Source: Methanobrevibacter sp. (lineage in GTDB: Archaea > Methanobacteriota > Methanobacteria > Methanobacteriales > Methanobacteriaceae). Taken from it: DNA of 38,486 bases. The position numbers and the translations under genes were made by a program. Of the stretch, positions 1 to 7,324 are shown in pieces (the stretch's first letter is position 1; every line of letters starts with the position of its first letter). The stretch is from positions 1 to 38,486 of the forward strand of contig NZ_JAFQXT010000002.1 of the NCBI RefSeq assembly GCF_017406825.1, written 5' to 3'. The notes under the pieces were generated by a model. That model was not told the origin of the DNA. It did not search any database and saw only the letters and a program-made list of their open reading frames with translations.

Positions 1-2
1 AC

Positions 3-119
3 TACAGACAAACCAATCCAGAAATAATAAAGAAATTATACAAAACTAAAAAAGGAATTCTGACATTCTTAGACTTCCAAATGCAAAATTGGACACAAAA
101 ACATATAAAAATCAAATAA
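3..119 (+). CDS. C-terminal fragment of an unidentified protein
   Basis: A reading frame is open from the window edge to a TAA at 117-119 and encodes about 38 residues, lysine-rich and ending in WTQKHIKIK. No family is recognisable from this piece. The following T-run at about 142-149 would suit transcription termination, and the gene would converge on map. A 38-codon open frame at a sequence edge can occur by chance, so the call rests mainly on the frame staying open up to a sensible 3' end. The start and most of the gene lie outside the window. Confidence 0.35.
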   Translation, partial: YRQTNPEIIKKLYKTKKGILTFLDFQMQNWTQKHIKIK

Positions 120-149
120 GCCTATAAAATTTTACAGACTCTTTTTTTT

Positions 150-177
150 AAAAAATAGTGAAGAGAGTTAACTCTTC
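150..177 (-). terminator. Hairpin plus T-tract downstream of map
   Basis: On the minus strand, just after the map stop codon, a 6-bp stem (GAAGAG at 160-165 with CTCTTC at 172-177, 6-nt loop) is followed by a run of six T (complement of 150-155). Archaeal RNA polymerase needs mainly the T-tract; the hairpin may protect the 3' end. Confidence 0.45.
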
Positions 178-183
178 TAAAAA

Positions 184-1101
184 TTAAATTGTTGTAACTG
201 TACAACCTTCTTTTTCTACAATGACTGTATGTTCCTTTTGACTTACAAAGCAGTCCTGTTTTTCACGTAACGGTGCATATGGATAGATTGCCATTGCATC
301 TGATAGTTGTTTCAGGGCAATGTTTCCTTTTCTTTCACCGAATTCATTTGTAATCCATCTACCGGAAAACGGAACGAATCTATGGTTGCTTTGAATGTAT
401 TTTAAAACTCTTTGAGTGCTTTTCATTCTAAAAGGTTTGTTTGCCATGTAGGAGTAAATGTAATGTCCTGGTGCATCGTTGACAATCCCTTCGCCATTTG
501 TTGCAAAAGGTTCTATTGCAATCGCCTGGCCTTCATCTAAAACATAACTGTCGTGATTGTCATAATTAGGTATTGAAATTCCGGCATGCAGATTGTTCTG
601 TTCCAGACTGTGTCCTGTCAGATTAAAAATAGGATTTAATTTGTATTCTGATATTGCTTCGTGAACGGCAGCTCCAATTTTTGAAACTTCAATTCCTGCT
701 CTGACTGTTGCAATTGCAGCCTCAAGACCTGCCGCTGAGGCTTCTACAATCTCTTCATGCAGGTTTATTTCATCCTGAGTATAGTTTTCATCAATGTTTC
801 CATCAGCTATGATTGTTACTGCAGTATCGGCAATATATCCATCAATCATTGCACCCAAATCCAATTTTACCATATCTCCAGCATGTATCATGGTTTTATC
901 GCCTGCTGGTGAAGTGTAATGGGCGGCAACTTCATTTAAGGAAACATTACATGGAAATGCAATTTCCGCTCCGGATTTTAAAATTTCATTTTCTACATAT
1001 TCAACCAAATCAATGACCAAAGTTCCCTCTTTAATCATTTTAGAAGCTTCATCACGAATTTTAGAAGTAAGTTTTCCAGATTTAATATAAGATTCAATCA
1101 T
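184..1101 (-). CDS. map: Methionine aminopeptidase, type II (archaeal)
   Basis: This enzyme removes the initiator methionine from nascent cytoplasmic proteins using two divalent metal ions. The 305-residue length fits archaeal type II enzymes. The pita-bread fold signatures are present: substrate-binding His61 in AAHYTSP, metal ligands Asp81 (KLDLG) and Asp92 (YIADTAV), His164 (LTGHSLE), Glu197 (IAIEPFA) and Glu290 near the C-terminus. The stretch between His164 and Glu197 and the helical insert after about residue 225 (KSTQRVLKYIQ) are typical of type II. The ATG at 1101 is preceded by AGGATGG about 8 nt upstream. It is divergent from the coiled-coil gene pair and monocistronic. Identification is firm from the conserved ligands. 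Confidence 0.96.
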   Translation of the reverse strand: MIESYIKSGKLTSKIRDEASKMIKEGTLVIDLVEYVENEILKSGAEIAFPCNVSLNEVAAHYTSPAGDKTMIHAGDMVKLDLGAMIDGYIADTAVTIIADGNIDENYTQDEINLHEEIVEASAAGLEAAIATVRAGIEVSKIGAAVHEAISEYKLNPIFNLTGHSLEQNNLHAGISIPNYDNHDSYVLDEGQAIAIEPFATNGEGIVNDAPGHYIYSYMANKPFRMKSTQRVLKYIQSNHRFVPFSGRWITNEFGERKGNIALKQLSDAMAIYPYAPLREKQDCFVSQKEHTVIVEKEGCTVTTI

Positions 1102-1143
1102 AAATTTTTACCATCCTTTAAATCAATTAAATATTTAATTGAT

Positions 1144-1190
1144 AAAGTTTATATAATATTTTGTATTACAATTTATATATAAATTGGAGG
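1144..1190 (+). promoter_or_regulatory. TATA-like promoter and Shine-Dalgarno for the coiled-coil gene pair
   Basis: AAAGTTTATATAATA at about 1143-1158 resembles an archaeal BRE/TATA element, with a second AT-rich TTTATATATAAAT at 1172-1184. GGAGG at 1186-1190 lies 7 nt before the ATG at 1198, the same placement as at several other genes here. Confidence 0.55.
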
Positions 1191-1197
1191 TTAAAAG

Positions 1198-1605
1198 ATG
1201 GTTGTTTCTACAATACCTGACCAAACATTTTTATTAATTGTTTTAATCATTGTTGCTGTTGTAGTAATTATCGTAGTTGCACAATGGAAAAGTGTTGCAA
1301 ACTCTAAAAATTCAATTTTATTGCTTGAAAAGGAAATTGAACTTAAAAAAATGTCCATGGTAGAAAAGGACATTGAATCTAAAAGATTAATGGACAATCC
1401 AATTCCATTGCCTCAAGAGCAACAAGACAGTCTTTCAGCTATTAGGCAATCCACTACTGAAGCTAGAAGCCGTGTAGGTTATCTTCATTCTGAAATTAAT
1501 GAAAGATTAGCCAGACTTGAAGCTGAAACTGAACAAAGAAAATTAGAAAAAATGCTCAAAGAAATTGAGAAGAAAGAAGCTAAACTTCAAAAGATGAATA
1601 AATAG
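1198..1605 (+). CDS. Small single-pass membrane protein with cytoplasmic coiled coil
   Basis: I do not recognise a named family. The 135-residue protein has one hydrophobic helix at about residues 10-29 (rich in I/V/L) with basic residues after it. A charged Lys/Glu helix follows at about 36-65, then a short proline-containing break (NPIPLP, about 67-72) and a second long coiled-coil stretch from about 85 to the C-terminus. No signal-peptide cleavage site or catalytic motif is visible. GGAGG sits 7 nt before the ATG. The next gene starts 8 nt downstream and has the same layout (N-terminal helix, acidic or coiled tail), so the two are probably co-transcribed and may form a membrane-anchored complex. 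That last point is inference. Confidence 0.8.
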   Translation: MVVSTIPDQTFLLIVLIIVAVVVIIVVAQWKSVANSKNSILLLEKEIELKKMSMVEKDIESKRLMDNPIPLPQEQQDSLSAIRQSTTEARSRVGYLHSEINERLARLEAETEQRKLEKMLKEIEKKEAKLQKMNK

Positions 1606-1613
1606 GTGGAAAA

Positions 1614-2126
1614 ATGGATGCTACAGAAGCGATTGCTGTAATAATATTGATTATTGCAATTGTAGTTTTAATTTATTATTATTTATTGAACAGTCCATCT
1701 ACAATCGATAAAATACGCAATTACGTTCCAACAAGTGCCGATGCACATATGGATGAAGTATTAGGTGGAAACCCTTCAGATTTAGTCAACAGTGATGTTG
1801 ATGAAGAAGAATCCGAATCAATGACTAAAAGAATAAAAGTCAAATTAAGCGATATCGACATGTCCGGAATCAACACTGATGCATTCTCCAACAAAATCGA
1901 CGCATTTTTGGATGCTAAAAGTGATGAATTGATTAAAGACTGGTCTTTAGCAACCACTGATGATTTAGATGATCTTCAAGCTAAATTCACTGAGACCACT
2001 AGCAATGTAGATGAACTTGAAAAAGATTATAAAGAATTCAAAAAATCATCTGAAGAATTCCAGAAAATCACCCAGGAGAAATTGGATGATTTGGATAAGA
2101 GAATTGAATCATTAGAAAATAATTAA
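1614..2126 (+). CDS. Small single-pass membrane protein with acidic coiled-coil tail
   Basis: No named family is recognised. The 170-residue protein has a hydrophobic helix at about residues 5-25, a Ser/Asp/Glu-rich middle (DEEESESM, about 63-70) and a C-terminal coiled coil from about residue 105 to the end (LDDLQAKF, KLDDLDKRIESLE). AGGTGG ends 4 nt before the ATG, only 8 nt after the stop of the preceding gene, so the pair is almost certainly one operon. The upstream partner's tail is Lys-rich where this one is Asp/Glu-rich, which would suit a heteromeric coiled coil, but that is inference. The initiator tRNA gene lies about 90 bp downstream. Confidence 0.8.
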   Translation: MDATEAIAVIILIIAIVVLIYYYLLNSPSTIDKIRNYVPTSADAHMDEVLGGNPSDLVNSDVDEEESESMTKRIKVKLSDIDMSGINTDAFSNKIDAFLDAKSDELIKDWSLATTDDLDDLQAKFTETTSNVDELEKDYKEFKKSSEEFQKITQEKLDDLDKRIESLENN

Positions 2127-2156
2127 TTTATTTTCTTTGATTTTTTTTCACTTTTA

Positions 2157-2173
2157 CGAAAACTTTATATAAT
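2157..2173 (+). promoter_or_regulatory. Strong BRE/TATA promoter of the tRNA-Met/RNase P RNA unit
   Basis: CGAAAACTTTATATAAT is a good archaeal BRE plus TATA match about 50 nt before the tRNA. The second tRNA cluster has a very similar element (AAAACCTTTATATACT at 38263-38278). It predicts a start about 25 nt downstream and a short tRNA leader. Confidence 0.7.
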
Positions 2174-2216
2174 ATCTTTTGCATAATTAGTATTAGTTAT
2201 TACTATTTTTGTGCAT

Positions 2217-2291
2217 AGCAGGGTGGGGTAGTCTGGTGAACCCGCGGGGCTCATAACCCCGAGATCCCTAGTTCAAATCTAGGCCCTGCTA
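2217..2291 (+). tRNA. Initiator tRNA-Met (anticodon CAT)
   Basis: A complete cloverleaf is visible: acceptor stem AGCAGGG with CCCTGCT, a D-arm with GGGTAGTCTGG, anticodon stem CGGGG/CCCCG around loop CTCATAA, and a T-arm containing GTTCAAAT. The A1-T72 closing pair and three G-C pairs next to the anticodon loop are archaeal initiator features and differ from the CAT tRNA at the window's end. No CCA is encoded. RNase P RNA begins 15 nt downstream. Confidence 0.95.
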
Positions 2292-2306
2292 CTTTTAATT
2301 AATATT

Positions 2307-2598
2307 TTTTGGCAAGTTGAAGACAGCTGCTGGTTATTTTAACTAAGGAAACTCCGCACATCAAACAAGACTATGGCGTTGAAAAACGTATACTGAGAAG
2401 TATGACTCTGGAGCAGAAACGACACGGCTTTTAATGGTAGACGATGATATTAAATTGAGGACATTAAAAGAAGCGGTGAAACGGCCATTCCATAGGATGC
2501 AAGAGCAAAGGTGCCGATAATCATTTGTTGTAGGCAAGGTAGTTCGCTAAGATGAATGCTGTAAAAACAGAATGTGGGTTACTCTTAACATGCCAAAA
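2307..2598 (+). ncRNA. rnpB: RNase P RNA (archaeal)
   Basis: This is the catalytic RNA that removes 5' leaders from pre-tRNAs. The ends form helix P1 (TTTTGGCA at 2307-2314 with TGCCAAAA at 2591-2598). Universally conserved blocks are in order: GGAAACTCCGC (CR-I) at 2347-2357, an AGCAGAAACGACACGGC block at about 2432-2448, GCGGTGAAACGGCC at 2473-2486, AGAGCAAAGGTGCCGATAA (CR-IV) at about 2502-2520 and ACAGAATGTGGGTTAC (CR-V) at about 2567-2582. The length of about 290 nt is normal for archaea. There is no room for a promoter between this gene and the tRNA just upstream, so the two are probably one transcript. Confidence 0.93.
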
Positions 2599-2607
2599 TA
2601 TTAATTA

Positions 2608-2620
2608 TTTTCTTTTTTTT
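2608..2620 (+). terminator. T-tract terminator after RNase P RNA
   Basis: A TTTTCTTTTTTTT run starts about 10 nt after the P1 3' strand. A T-tract alone is sufficient for termination by archaeal RNA polymerase. Confidence 0.6.
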
Positions 2621-2725
2621 ATGGAATATGGTAATTTTTAAATAAGTTAACATAATAAATTTTATTTAATAAGCAGATAATGGAGCAATGCTCACTAATC
2701 TTCATTTTAAAAGGAATATGATAAA

Positions 2726-3622
2726 ATGCAAATTATCACGGTTAAAAACTTTACAAAGGATTACGGTAATGAAAAAGGCGTTTTCGGTGTTTCTTTACAT
2801 GTCGAAGAAGGGGAAGTATATGGCTATCTGGGACCAAACGGAGCGGGCAAATCAACAACCCTAAGACATTTGATGGGATTCAGCAAACCTGATTCAGGAA
2901 CACTCTCAATCAATGATTTGGACAGCTGGAAGGATAAGACTGATATAAAAAAAGATGTTGGTTATCTGCCGGGTGAAATTGCATTGCCCGAAGACATGAC
3001 CGGAATCGAATATTTGAAATTAATCGATAAACTCAGAAAAACTAATGACTTAAGTTATGCAAATGAATTAATCGAATATTTTGAACTTGATACTCAAGTG
3101 AAAATTAAAAACATGAGTAAAGGCATGAAGCAGAAGATTGCAATTATAATGGCTTTCATGCATGATCCTAAGATATTGCTTTTGGATGAACCTACAAGCG
3201 GTCTTGATCCTCTAATGCAAGAAAAATTCATTAATCTGATAAAAAGAGAAAAGCAGAAAGGCAAGACAATAATCTTATCCTCACACATTTTTGAGGAAAT
3301 AAGCAAATTGTGTGATCGGGTGGGCATCCTTAAAAAAGGTAAACTCATTAAGGAAGTTGTGATGGCCGATTTAAGGCATACTAAAAATAAAACATATAAA
3401 ATAGAATTCAAAAATGAAAACGATTTCAACAAAATAAGAGATTTATATCCAAGTGACGTATTCAAAGCAGATAAGAATCAGGCCATAATTTCAATTGTAG
3501 ACGAGGAAATCAACAGTCTAATTTCCAATTTGTCTTCTTGCGACTTACTTTTTCTTAAAGAGGAAAAACATACCTTGGAAGATTATTTCATGAAATTCTA
3601 TGGGGATGAAGAAAATGTTTAG
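2726..3622 (+). CDS. ABC transporter ATP-binding protein (ABC-2 exporter)
   Basis: This is the cytoplasmic ATPase that powers the membrane protein encoded immediately downstream. The 298-residue sequence carries Walker A GPNGAGKST (about residues 36-44), a Q-loop region, a degenerate signature MSKGMKQK (about 129-136) in place of LSGGQ, Walker B ILLLDEPTSGLD (about 150-161) and a switch His in LSSHIF (about 186). The C-terminal 90 residues form the extension common in drug or lantibiotic-type ABC-2 ATPases. A TATA-like TTTTTAAATAAG lies at 2635-2646, with GGAA before the ATG. The stop overlaps the start of the permease, so translation is probably coupled. The substrate cannot be read from the sequence. 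Confidence 0.93.
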   Translation: MQIITVKNFTKDYGNEKGVFGVSLHVEEGEVYGYLGPNGAGKSTTLRHLMGFSKPDSGTLSINDLDSWKDKTDIKKDVGYLPGEIALPEDMTGIEYLKLIDKLRKTNDLSYANELIEYFELDTQVKIKNMSKGMKQKIAIIMAFMHDPKILLLDEPTSGLDPLMQEKFINLIKREKQKGKTIILSSHIFEEISKLCDRVGILKKGKLIKEVVMADLRHTKNKTYKIEFKNENDFNKIRDLYPSDVFKADKNQAIISIVDEEINSLISNLSSCDLLFLKEEKHTLEDYFMKFYGDEENV

Positions 3623-4400
3623 CATCAGGTATTTTAGTTATCTCGTCAAATCTAACTTTAAATTTTTAGCGGCATTCACTCTTGTACTTTGTGCTTTTTT
3701 AATTGTCATGTGCAACGTTTTCACACCTGAAACAATTAGTGGGATAAGCAATACTACAAAGGGCACCATTGCTTCAAATATCTTGACAGGTAATGGCACA
3801 TTAATAGGTTTCATGTCAAATTCATTCTATGCATTAATGGCAATTATTTTCCCAATGGTTTATTCTATCGTCGTTGCAAATAGGATGATAGCCGAACCTG
3901 TGGATAGGGGAAGCATGGCAAGCTTTTTATCAACTCCCATGAGCAGACATAAACTCACAATTACAAGTGCGCTGTATTTGATTTTGTCTTTAATGGTAAT
4001 GTGGGGTGTTGCTACAATAGTCGGAATCACTGCCGCCAATGCTTTTCAGCCGGATGCTTTGGACGTGGATACTTTTTTAATGCTTAATCTCGGAGTATTC
4101 TTATACCATTTCGCAATAAGTTCAATTTCTTTTTGTTCATCCTGCATATTCAACACATCTAAAAATTCCCTATTAATAGGCGGTGGATTGCCACTCATGT
4201 TTTTTGTAATCAGCCTATTCATCAAATTATCAGATTCCCTGGAATTTCTTGAATATTTTACATTAAATACGTTGTTCAATCCTTCAAACATAGTAAACAA
4301 TAGTGGATATAGTCAGGAATTCATGATAATGGCTTTAATAGGAATAATATTGTATATTATTGGTATAATATGGTTTGAAAGAAAGGATTTGCCATTATAA
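3615..4400 (+). CDS. ABC-2 type transporter permease
   Basis: This is the integral membrane partner of the preceding ATPase. The 261-residue protein has about six hydrophobic helices, with the EPVDRGSMASFLSTPMSRHK segment typical of ABC-2 permeases after the second helix. ATG codons occur in frame at 3600, 3606 and 3615. The ATG at 3615 is preferred because GGGGATGA lies 5 nt upstream, giving an 8-nt overlap with the ATPase gene and translational coupling. The substrate is unknown; small-molecule or lipid export is the general role of this class. No partner regulator is adjacent. Confidence 0.88.
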   Translation: MFSIRYFSYLVKSNFKFLAAFTLVLCAFLIVMCNVFTPETISGISNTTKGTIASNILTGNGTLIGFMSNSFYALMAIIFPMVYSIVVANRMIAEPVDRGSMASFLSTPMSRHKLTITSALYLILSLMVMWGVATIVGITAANAFQPDALDVDTFLMLNLGVFLYHFAISSISFCSSCIFNTSKNSLLIGGGLPLMFFVISLFIKLSDSLEFLEYFTLNTLFNPSNIVNNSGYSQEFMIMALIGIILYIIGIIWFERKDLPL

Positions 4401-4463
4401 TCTTCAGTGATTTGATACCCTTTGTGTGAAGCAGTATTGATATTTAAAATAATTGTTGCGATA

Positions 4464-4478
4464 GTAAACATTTATATA
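4464..4478 (+). promoter_or_regulatory. TATA promoter giving a leaderless SDR transcript
   Basis: The TATA box TTTATATA (4471-4478) is centred about 27 nt before the A of the SDR ATG at 4502, and no Shine-Dalgarno precedes the ATG. That is the spacing expected of a leaderless archaeal mRNA. Confidence 0.6.
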
Positions 4479-4501
4479 TTTATTTTTTCATAAATATTTT
4501 C

Positions 4502-5332
4502 ATGAATGATGTAGTACTTTTAACAGGGGCTGGCCAAATAGGAATGGCAATTGCCAGGAGAATTGGTCATGGTAAAAAAATAGTAATTGGAGATAAAAGC
4601 ATAGAAAACGCAAAAGTCGTTTCAAGAATAATGACCGAAGCCGGTTATGATACAGAAATCTTTGAATGCGATATATCTTCGAGGGAATCCATTTTAAATC
4701 TTATTTCTCAAGCTCAAAAATATGGGGAAATTGCATATTTCATCAATGCTGCAGGCGTATCCCCGTCACAAGCTCCAATAGAAGCAATTCTTAAAGTTGA
4801 CTTATACGGGACTGCAGTGCTTCTTGAAGAGGTTGGTAAAGTAATCAAGGAAAATGGTGTAGGTGTGACAATTTCTTCACAATCAGGCCATAGGATGGAA
4901 CAGCTTGGAGCTGAAATAGATGAACAATTGGCCACCACTCCAACAGAAGAGCTGTTGGATTTGGAAGTTCTTCAAAAGGAAAACATCCGTGATACATTGC
5001 ACGCATATCAACTTGCAAAAAGATGCAATGAAAAAAGGGTAATGTATGAATCATGCAGATGGGCGAAAAGAGGAGCAAGAGTAAATTCCATATCACCAGG
5101 AATTATAGTGACTCCGCTTGCTTTGGACGAATTCAATGGTCCTAGAGGGGATTTTTACAAAAACATGTTCGCCAAGGCTCCTGCAGGAAGGCCCGGAATT
5201 GCGGATGAGGTTGCAAATGTTGCGGAACTGATGATGTCAGATAAGGGAGCATTCATAACAGGAACTGATTACCTGATTGATGGCGGTGCAACCGCATCTT
5301 ATTTTTATGGCGAATTGAAACCGGAGAAATAA
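4502..5332 (+). CDS. Short-chain dehydrogenase/reductase
   Basis: A cytoplasmic NAD(P)-dependent oxidoreductase of 276 residues, substrate unknown. The N-terminal Rossmann motif is TGAGQIG (residues 8-14). Asp31 at the end of strand 2 favours NAD(H) over NADP(H). NAAG is at 82-85, the catalytic serine is in TISSQSG (about 124-129), YQLAK gives Tyr169 and Lys173, and SPGIIVTPL and a C-terminal TGTDYLIDGG follow. About 40 residues separate the serine from the tyrosine instead of about 13, an insertion seen in 3-alpha-HSD/carbonyl-reductase-like SDRs. No Shine-Dalgarno is present and the mRNA is probably leaderless. It converges on the hxlR-type gene with only 9 bp between the stops. Confidence 0.92.
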   Translation: MNDVVLLTGAGQIGMAIARRIGHGKKIVIGDKSIENAKVVSRIMTEAGYDTEIFECDISSRESILNLISQAQKYGEIAYFINAAGVSPSQAPIEAILKVDLYGTAVLLEEVGKVIKENGVGVTISSQSGHRMEQLGAEIDEQLATTPTEELLDLEVLQKENIRDTLHAYQLAKRCNEKRVMYESCRWAKRGARVNSISPGIIVTPLALDEFNGPRGDFYKNMFAKAPAGRPGIADEVANVAELMMSDKGAFITGTDYLIDGGATASYFYGELKPEK

Positions 5333-5341
5333 CTTGAATAT

Positions 5342-5740
5342 TCATTTCAAATCCAGAATATCAAGATACATCTCTTTCAATTCTTCTTTTTCATAATCGT
5401 TATAATGTTCGTTGTTCTTATCATTATTCAATGCAAAGAGCAATAACTCATAAAATACCTTATTCAGGGAATGCCCTTTTTCGGTAAGGTGGTAAGTGAT
5501 TTCGTCATCTTCTGTCAGTCTCATAATCAACCCGTTCTTTTCCATTGTCTTCAAACATCTGGTCAATGATTTGTTGTCTAATGTTTTTCTGTTTGTTTGA
5601 AATTCATTAAAATGGCTTTTTCCTAAAAACAGGTCTCTTAAAATATGCAATGTCCATTTGTTGCTTATGTCTTTTATTGCATCTTCAACAGGATTTCTTT
5701 CATATTTTCTCTCATAATATCTGAGTTTTTTTTCATCCAT
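5342..5740 (-). CDS. HxlR-family winged-helix transcriptional regulator
   Basis: A 132-residue DNA-binding protein. The HxlR core is clear: NPVEDAIKDISNKWTLHILRDL (residues 16-37) and a winged helix with NKSLTRCLKTMEKNGLI, then HLTEKGHSL. In the redox-sensing members (HypR, QorR) the residue before PVE is cysteine; here it is Asn16, so thiol sensing at that position is not possible, although Cys62 or so remains in the recognition-helix region. It is divergent from a frameshifted MFS gene; the shared region holds a perfect-arm palindrome (5780-5793) repeated before the tautomerase gene, which suggests it controls both. Its own start lacks a Shine-Dalgarno and may be leaderless. Confidence 0.93.
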   Translation of the reverse strand: MDEKKLRYYERKYERNPVEDAIKDISNKWTLHILRDLFLGKSHFNEFQTNRKTLDNKSLTRCLKTMEKNGLIMRLTEDDEITYHLTEKGHSLNKVFYELLLFALNNDKNNEHYNDYEKEELKEMYLDILDLK

Positions 5741-5779
5741 ATTTAATTGTTAGTTTTAAATGCATTTTAACTTTTTCAA

Positions 5780-5793
5780 TGGCATTGATGCCA
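5780..5793. promoter_or_regulatory. Palindromic operator 1 (probable HxlR site)
   Basis: TGGCATTGATGCCA has 6-bp perfect arms (TGGCAT/ATGCCA) around TG. It lies between the hxlR-type and MFS promoters, 7 bp before the MFS TATA-like TTTAAATA (5801-5808). The identical 14-mer occurs at 7062-7075. Binding by the HxlR protein is inferred. Confidence 0.7.
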
Positions 5794-5847
5794 CCTTATC
5801 TTTAAATAGAATTAATTATTAGATTTACATTAATGGAATGTGGTATT

Positions 5848-7058
5848 ATGAAAAGTGAAAACAGAACAGTTAGGATGACAACATTATTGGCGGGGTTATT
5901 TGCAATATGTTCAGGTCTTGCAATTGGTAATTTATATGGGCTCAGCCATTACTCGTACAGATTACAAATGGGTTCGGACTTTCTCCGGCCAGCGGAGGAT
6001 TCCTAGTAACAGCTACTCAAATCGGATATGCAATAGGCATCTTGTTTATTGTTCCGTTAGGTGATTTTGTACGTAGAAAAAGATTAATTGCCATTGTAAT
6101 GACATTGTCAATTATTGCATTGATTTCATGTGCATTATCCCCCTCATTCATAATATTGGCATTATCATTATTCAGTATGGGTATTGTAACTATCTCTGGG
6201 CAAATTATTTTGCCTCTTGCCGGCGATTTAAGCAGAGATGAGGAAAGAGGTCATATTGTTGGGATCGTATCCTCTGGAATAACTACAGGAATATTGTTTT
6301 CAAGATTTTTCAGCGGAATAATTGCAGGATTATGGGGCTGGAGGTCAGTCTACATTATCGCAGCCGTATTGAACCTTGTGATGGCTTTAGTCATGATATA
6401 TGTCTTGCCGGAAATTCCAAGGAAAAATAAACTTGAATCCTATAAAGGGCTGTTATTCAGCGTATTCACTACATTCAAACGACATAGTACTCTGGTAAGA
6501 ATTTTGCTTCATAGCGGATTGATTTTTGGTTTGGTTTTCAATATATTCTGGACTTCATTAACATTCCTGTTGTCAGCTTCACCCTTCAATTATGACACGT
6601 TCCAAATAGGTCTTGTTAGCTTAGCGGGTCTTGTTGCAGCTATAGCAGGATTGGGAATAGGAAAACTACAGGATAAAGGTTTAAGCGTACCTGCTCTTGG
6701 AGTGTTCATATTGATTTGTCTTATAACCATGGTTTGCGGATTTATCTTTTCAGATTCCATTATAGCGATTATAATTATTGCAGCTACACTTTCAATCGGC
6801 GTGCAGGGGATTTCTGTTTTATCCCAGGCCAGACTGTTTGCCTTATCCGATGAGGAACGCAGTAGATTGAATACGGTTTTTGTAGTTAATAATTTCCTGT
6901 TTGGAGCTGTTGGAAGTGCATCAGCATCGTTCTTATGGGCCATGGGAGGATGGTCATATGTCATGATTGGTGCAATTGCAATTTCTGCAATGGCTTTAAT
7001 GGTTTGGTTATCCTCAAGAAGTTCTTTTCATGAATTTGATAATGGGATTGGCAATTGA
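5848..7058 (+). pseudogene. MFS transporter, disrupted by a 1-nt frameshift
   Basis: A 12-TM major facilitator protein of about 403 residues would be encoded from ATG 5848 to 7058 if one base were added. The first frame reads to LAIGNLYG and stops at 6004-6006; from about 5938 the second frame continues with AQPLLVQITNGFGLSPASGG. Restoring one T in TTATATGGGCTC (about 5937) gives GNLYWAQPLLVQ, the typical TM1-loop motif of this MFS group. The rest is intact: the cytoplasmic loop GDFVRRKR, the LAGDLSRDEERG motif and all later helices. Without repair, only an in-frame ATG at 6042 remains, lacking TM1-2. An alternative in-frame ATG lies at 5833. It may be a real recent mutation or a base-calling error. 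Promoter: operator 1 plus TATA at 5801. Confidence 0.88.
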
Positions 7059-7061
7059 TGG

Positions 7062-7075
7062 TGGCATTGATGCCA
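7062..7075. promoter_or_regulatory. Palindromic operator 2 (probable HxlR site)
   Basis: The same 14-mer as operator 1, extended here to 8-bp context GTGGCAT/ATGCCAC (7061-7076). It lies 7 bp before the TATA-like CTTATATG (7083-7090) of the tautomerase gene, matching the operator-to-TATA spacing at operator 1. Confidence 0.7.
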
Positions 7076-7138
7076 CAGTAAACTTATATGTGCTTAATTT
7101 AAAGTATTGTCATGAGTATAAACTCATGGAGGTAAAAA

Positions 7139-7324
7139 ATGCCAGTAATTAGTTTTGATATTGTAGAATTAGAAAAAGAACAAAAAGAAATATTAGCTAA
7201 AGAATTTTCCGAATCCGCTTCAAGAGTAACAGGATTACCAATAGAAATGATCTATGTTCTATTCAATGAAAGAAAAGCAGATAATGTCGGTGTGGGCGGA
7301 GTTCTTTTAAGCAATCAGGAATAA
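7139..7324 (+). CDS. 4-oxalocrotonate tautomerase-like protein
   Basis: A 61-residue member of the tautomerase superfamily. After removal of Met1, Pro2 becomes the N-terminal catalytic base (MPVISFDIVE). The beta-alpha-beta layout and VLFNERKADNVGVGG near residues 46-60 fit the 4-OT family, including an Arg in the active-site position. Such proteins work as hexamers on enol/keto substrates or as promiscuous detoxifying enzymes; the substrate here is unknown. GGAGGT lies just before the ATG. The 14-bp palindrome in its promoter ties it to the hxlR-type regulator and the MFS gene 1.2 kb upstream, so a small stress or xenobiotic-response regulon is likely. Confidence 0.88.
   Translation: MPVISFDIVELEKEQKEILAKEFSESASRVTGLPIEMIYVLFNERKADNVGVGGVLLSNQE

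Noticed and set aside
2683..2693. GAGCAATGCTC palindrome in the ABC transporter leader
   Set aside because: A 4-bp stem with a single occurrence is expected by chance, and no regulator is adjacent.
4402..4501. A third HxlR operator before the SDR gene
   Set aside because: The best match, around CAGTATTGATATTT, keeps only the central TTGAT core and loses both arms.
5930..5945. Programmed frameshift in the MFS gene
   Set aside because: No slippery sequence or downstream structure is obvious and MFS genes are not known to use recoding, so an indel or sequencing error is simpler.
5848..6006. A separate 52-residue protein before the MFS gene
   Set aside because: Its sequence is the N-terminal part of the same MFS transporter up to the frameshift; the tail after about residue 30 is an out-of-frame read.
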